Source: Duganella sp. SG902
GTDB lineage: Bacteria > Pseudomonadota > Gammaproteobacteria > Burkholderiales > Burkholderiaceae_D
DNA: 64,000 nucleotides
Reading direction: 5' to 3'
NCBI RefSeq assembly: GCF_013376005.1
Contig: NZ_JABMJK010000021.1
Span: 20,255 to 84,254, forward strand
The position numbers were made by a program, and so were the translations under genes. Shown here one piece after another: positions 61,999 through 64,000 of this stretch. The notes under the pieces are model-generated. The model saw nothing but the letters and a program-made list of their open reading frames with translations. It made no database searches and had not been told where the DNA came from. The stretch's first letter is position 1; the number at the start of each line of letters is the position of its first letter.

Positions 61999-62212
61999 TT
62001 GCCAACCATCGCCGAGTTCACCGAACATTTCAGAAGATAGATGGGGAAACGGCGGCTGATGGTTGGGTAACGGTAGCTCCAGTGACGGAGGTTTCGGATA
62101 TACGAGTCGTATGGCCGCGTTGGTACCATAGGACTTGGGGATGGTTGTCTCGAAAATTGAGGCCAAACTAAATGCCTTAACGTCTTATGGTTTTACCGTA
62201 ATCGACCAATAG
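61999..62212 (+). pseudogene. Decayed small gene (two apparent frameshifts)
   Basis: AGGAG (61989-61993) is well placed before a TTG at 61999 that opens PTIAEFTEHF and then hits TAG at 62038. One base-shift later, the frame from 62028 continues as FQKIDGETAADGWVTVAPV and on to VVWPRWYHR; a second shift between about 62112 and 62140 leads to SKIEAKLNALTSYGFTVIDQ ending at TAG 62210-62212. The joined product would be about 70 residues of unknown family. The stop codons in every single frame argue that it is broken. Elsewhere 61727-62243 holds only the repeat at 61802. Confidence 0.4.
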
Positions 62213-62243
62213 TACTTGTTTCAGTACAGAATTATTTTCATTT

Positions 62244-62612
62244 ATGATTTCAGGTACTTCTTATAGTCCATCGAAGACATTTGTCGAATTTGCCAGAGAT
62301 TTTTTCGAATCATTGGCAAAAAATGACTATGGCGCAGCGCTTGGCGGGCTCGATGCTAGAGGAAAACAATGGAATCGGCAGAAGCTGGCAAGCTCCATTC
62401 GTGCTGCTACAGGAGCACAAGGGCTTTCTACCTGCATAGGAATCACCCAGTCGGCTTCTCCGACACTCACGGAAATTGGGCAGGGTGTCTATTCACTACA
62501 GCATCGCCTTCCTGTGGCGGGGAAGTGGGCCAAGCCTTACGCGGTATTTTTATTCACTCAAAAATTGCGGACCGGCTATTTTTCTGTCACGTTGGAAGAA
62601 ATCTGCTACTAG
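62244..62612 (+). CDS. Hypothetical protein, 122 residues
   Basis: A small soluble protein not recognised. It has an amphipathic N-terminal helix (FVEFARDFFESLAKNDY), a middle segment with CIGITQSASPT, and C-terminal strands (YAVFLFTQKLRTGYFSVTLEEI). No signal peptide or membrane segment is seen. Base composition is clearly less GC-rich than the genes before it. Size, composition and company with other small orphans would fit an immunity-type gene, but no family is claimed. The Shine-Dalgarno is poor. Confidence 0.6.
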   Translation: MISGTSYSPSKTFVEFARDFFESLAKNDYGAALGGLDARGKQWNRQKLASSIRAATGAQGLSTCIGITQSASPTLTEIGQGVYSLQHRLPVAGKWAKPYAVFLFTQKLRTGYFSVTLEEICY

Positions 62613-62678
62613 AACTCCACTTGGCAGAGAGTATGGATCCGGCAGAAGCCGACGGAGGCGATATGGTTAAGAGAAAAT

Positions 62679-62963
62679 ATGAACAGCAATCAGCAAGTCA
62701 GTGAAGCGCTTGAACAGTTCTCTGAATGGGCTATGCCGTGGGCATACGTTCGTGAAACGTTAGCTGCAAAAGGGCTTACGGTACAAAATACAGCTCTTGT
62801 TGAAGAAGTTTGGCAAGAGGCCAACTCTTCCACTCATTGGATTCAGCCGAGCTTTGAGACAGGAGTAGGGGTGGCACGCGCTGCATTGAAGACAAGGTAT
62901 TCTTGGCTGAGTGAAGTAGCAATTAATAATTTGGTGCGTGGTGCTTCCTACATGTGGAAGTAA
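62679..62963 (+). CDS. Hypothetical protein, 94 residues
   Basis: A small, probably helical protein (SEALEQFSEWAMPWAYVRET, VGVARAALKTRYSWLSE). It has no recognised family, signal peptide or membrane segment. AAGAGAA precedes the ATG. Trp-rich and of lower GC, like its neighbours. Confidence 0.6.
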   Translation: MNSNQQVSEALEQFSEWAMPWAYVRETLAAKGLTVQNTALVEEVWQEANSSTHWIQPSFETGVGVARAALKTRYSWLSEVAINNLVRGASYMWK

Positions 62964-63009
62964 CGCTAACGGCCATTAGCCGCAGTTCGAAAACGAAGAC
63001 GATTTATAC

Positions 63010-63516
63010 ATGCTGAGTCTTGAAGATAAAAGGTGGCAAGAACTCCATGGGGGTTACAGAGTTCCATATGATGTGTCGGTAGCCTTACGGTCTATGCAGG
63101 ACGGGATTAATGTATGGGATGAGCTATGGGATGAACTTCACCATCAAGGTGATGTCGATATCGCTTCTTACGCGGCGGTCCCTCAGCTGGTGCGTATCGC
63201 AAGGACTGGAGCAGGACGCGATTGGAATTTTTATGGATTGTTGGCGACTATTGAGGTTGCGCGCCATCGCAAAGGTAATCCCGCCGTACCAGGTTGGCTG
63301 AAAACCGATTACGACAGCGCGTGGGCGCAAGTTTCCGTTTTGGCTTTGGTGGACATTGCGTCAAAAACTGACAGCGCCACTACTCGTGCCATTCTCAGTG
63401 CGCTCGCACTGGCAAAAGGCGAACTGAAGCTTGGTGCCATGCTTTCCTGCTTGGATGAATCCGAGCTAGATGAATGGCTGGATGAACGACTGGATTGGTC
63501 CGAGATCTACGAATAG
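63010..63516 (+). CDS. Hypothetical HEAT-like small protein, 168 residues
   Basis: A 168-residue acidic helical protein. Its motif ELHHQGDVDIASYAAVPQLV and following helix repeats (WNFYGLLATIEVARHR, WAQVSVLALVDIASK, RAILSALALAKGEL) look like two or three HEAT-type hairpins. I believe similar small proteins occur among orphan immunity-like genes, but cannot name a family with certainty. The C-terminus is very acidic (ESELDEWLDERLDWSEIYE). Lower GC than the housekeeping part of the window. Confidence 0.7.
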   Translation: MLSLEDKRWQELHGGYRVPYDVSVALRSMQDGINVWDELWDELHHQGDVDIASYAAVPQLVRIARTGAGRDWNFYGLLATIEVARHRKGNPAVPGWLKTDYDSAWAQVSVLALVDIASKTDSATTRAILSALALAKGELKLGAMLSCLDESELDEWLDERLDWSEIYE

Positions 63517-63576
63517 TTCGCCTCTCGGCTACAAGCTGCCGGTCGCCTTTCCGCGTTGCTCATTAACGGAATTACT

Positions 63577-63942
63577 ATGGAAATTATGGCGGTGTCACCC
63601 GAAAAGAATTTTGAGGTGGGGACAGAAGTGTGGGAAGCTCGGAACTCACTATGGGTGTATAGCCCATCGATATGGGACGTCAAGCGTGACCACTGCATAT
63701 TTTCATTTAGAGACGAAAATTGGTCAGCGGACACCAGCGCTTGGGAAGATGAGGGAACTGTTAGACTGTGTCTGCGCAAGTTTCCAGGTAATCATCGACC
63801 AGACAGTTTGAGGGTTGAGATAGACTGTTTGGCTTTAAAAGCGAAGATAATTAGTCCTGACCTGATCGGTAAATTTGTTGCCACCAGCATGGTTAGGCTT
63901 CGACGAAGTCGCCAGCATTTGGCGCCGCTGCCGACCAACTGA
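63577..63942 (+). CDS. Hypothetical protein, 121 residues
   Basis: A small soluble, beta-rich protein of unknown family (VWEARNSLWVYSPSIWDVKR, IFSFRDENWSADTSAW, LRVEIDCLALKAKI). It is Trp-rich. The ATG at 63577 follows ACGGAATT; a TTG at 63556 is possible but lacks a Shine-Dalgarno. It is the last gene visible; 63943-64000 shows nothing more. Confidence 0.6.
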   Translation: MEIMAVSPEKNFEVGTEVWEARNSLWVYSPSIWDVKRDHCIFSFRDENWSADTSAWEDEGTVRLCLRKFPGNHRPDSLRVEIDCLALKAKIISPDLIGKFVATSMVRLRRSRQHLAPLPTN

Positions 63943-64000
63943 GGCCGGGGGGCGATTGCCAAGAGCTGAATGCGGTCGCTCATTGTTATAGAAATGCCGC

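Overview
The window is about 64 kb of GC-rich chromosome from a betaproteobacterium, most likely an Oxalobacteraceae member of the Massilia/Duganella/Telluria type. This is inferred from gene content: a PEP-CTERM surface protein, a TonB receptor of the Xanthomonas/Caulobacter class, an RpfE-type gene directly before recJ, a single LolC-type permease, and two giant repeat proteins. No rRNA, tRNA, CRISPR array, complete insertion sequence or prophage was seen.

Layout. 1-2541: the end of a probable HDOD/GAF protein, an MFS exporter and aroC. 2804-13990: a REC-DUF3369-GGDEF-EAL regulator followed by a 2920-residue RTX-type calcium-binding protein built from two kinds of long module. 14048-30797: mostly housekeeping genes (CBS protein, hydrolases, BrkB, WrbA, FAD oxidase, an AttG/AttH-like permease and lipocalin pair, an ABC exporter, threonine aldolase, RhlE, thyA-hydrolase-folA, DUF4337). 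30993-33245: an Orn/Lys/Arg decarboxylase with a terminator-like hairpin and a short open frame in its leader. 33534-37678: a DUF1800/DUF1501 export pair and a convergent intradiol-dioxygenase lipoprotein. 37895-41572: a CpxRA-like envelope-stress module, with a Spy/CpxP-like protein divergent from the response regulator and CpxR-type boxes between them. 41594-52371: dcd, a hydrolase, comEC, a TonB receptor, a CsgG-like protein, and tatD-like, lolD and lolC genes. 52472-58747: an apparent transcription unit of a 1828-residue adhesin with 12 SdrD-B-like repeats and a PEP-CTERM protein carrying Cys and Gln motifs of a thioester domain. 59001-61726: RpfE-type gene and recJ. 61727-64000: a lower-GC accessory tail with a decayed gene and four small orphan genes.

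How it fits together. The main theme is the cell envelope and surface: two giant secreted or surface proteins, a c-di-GMP-type regulator beside one of them, a Gram-positive-like thioester/SdrD pair, lipoprotein release (Lol), a TonB receptor, a CsgG-like protein and a Cpx-like stress circuit. The rest supports nucleotide metabolism (thyA, folA, dcd), aromatic biosynthesis (aroC), DNA repair and uptake (recJ, comEC) and RNA metabolism (rhlE). A REPIN/MITE-like palindromic repeat occurs at least three times (about 29.6, 37.8 and 61.8 kb).
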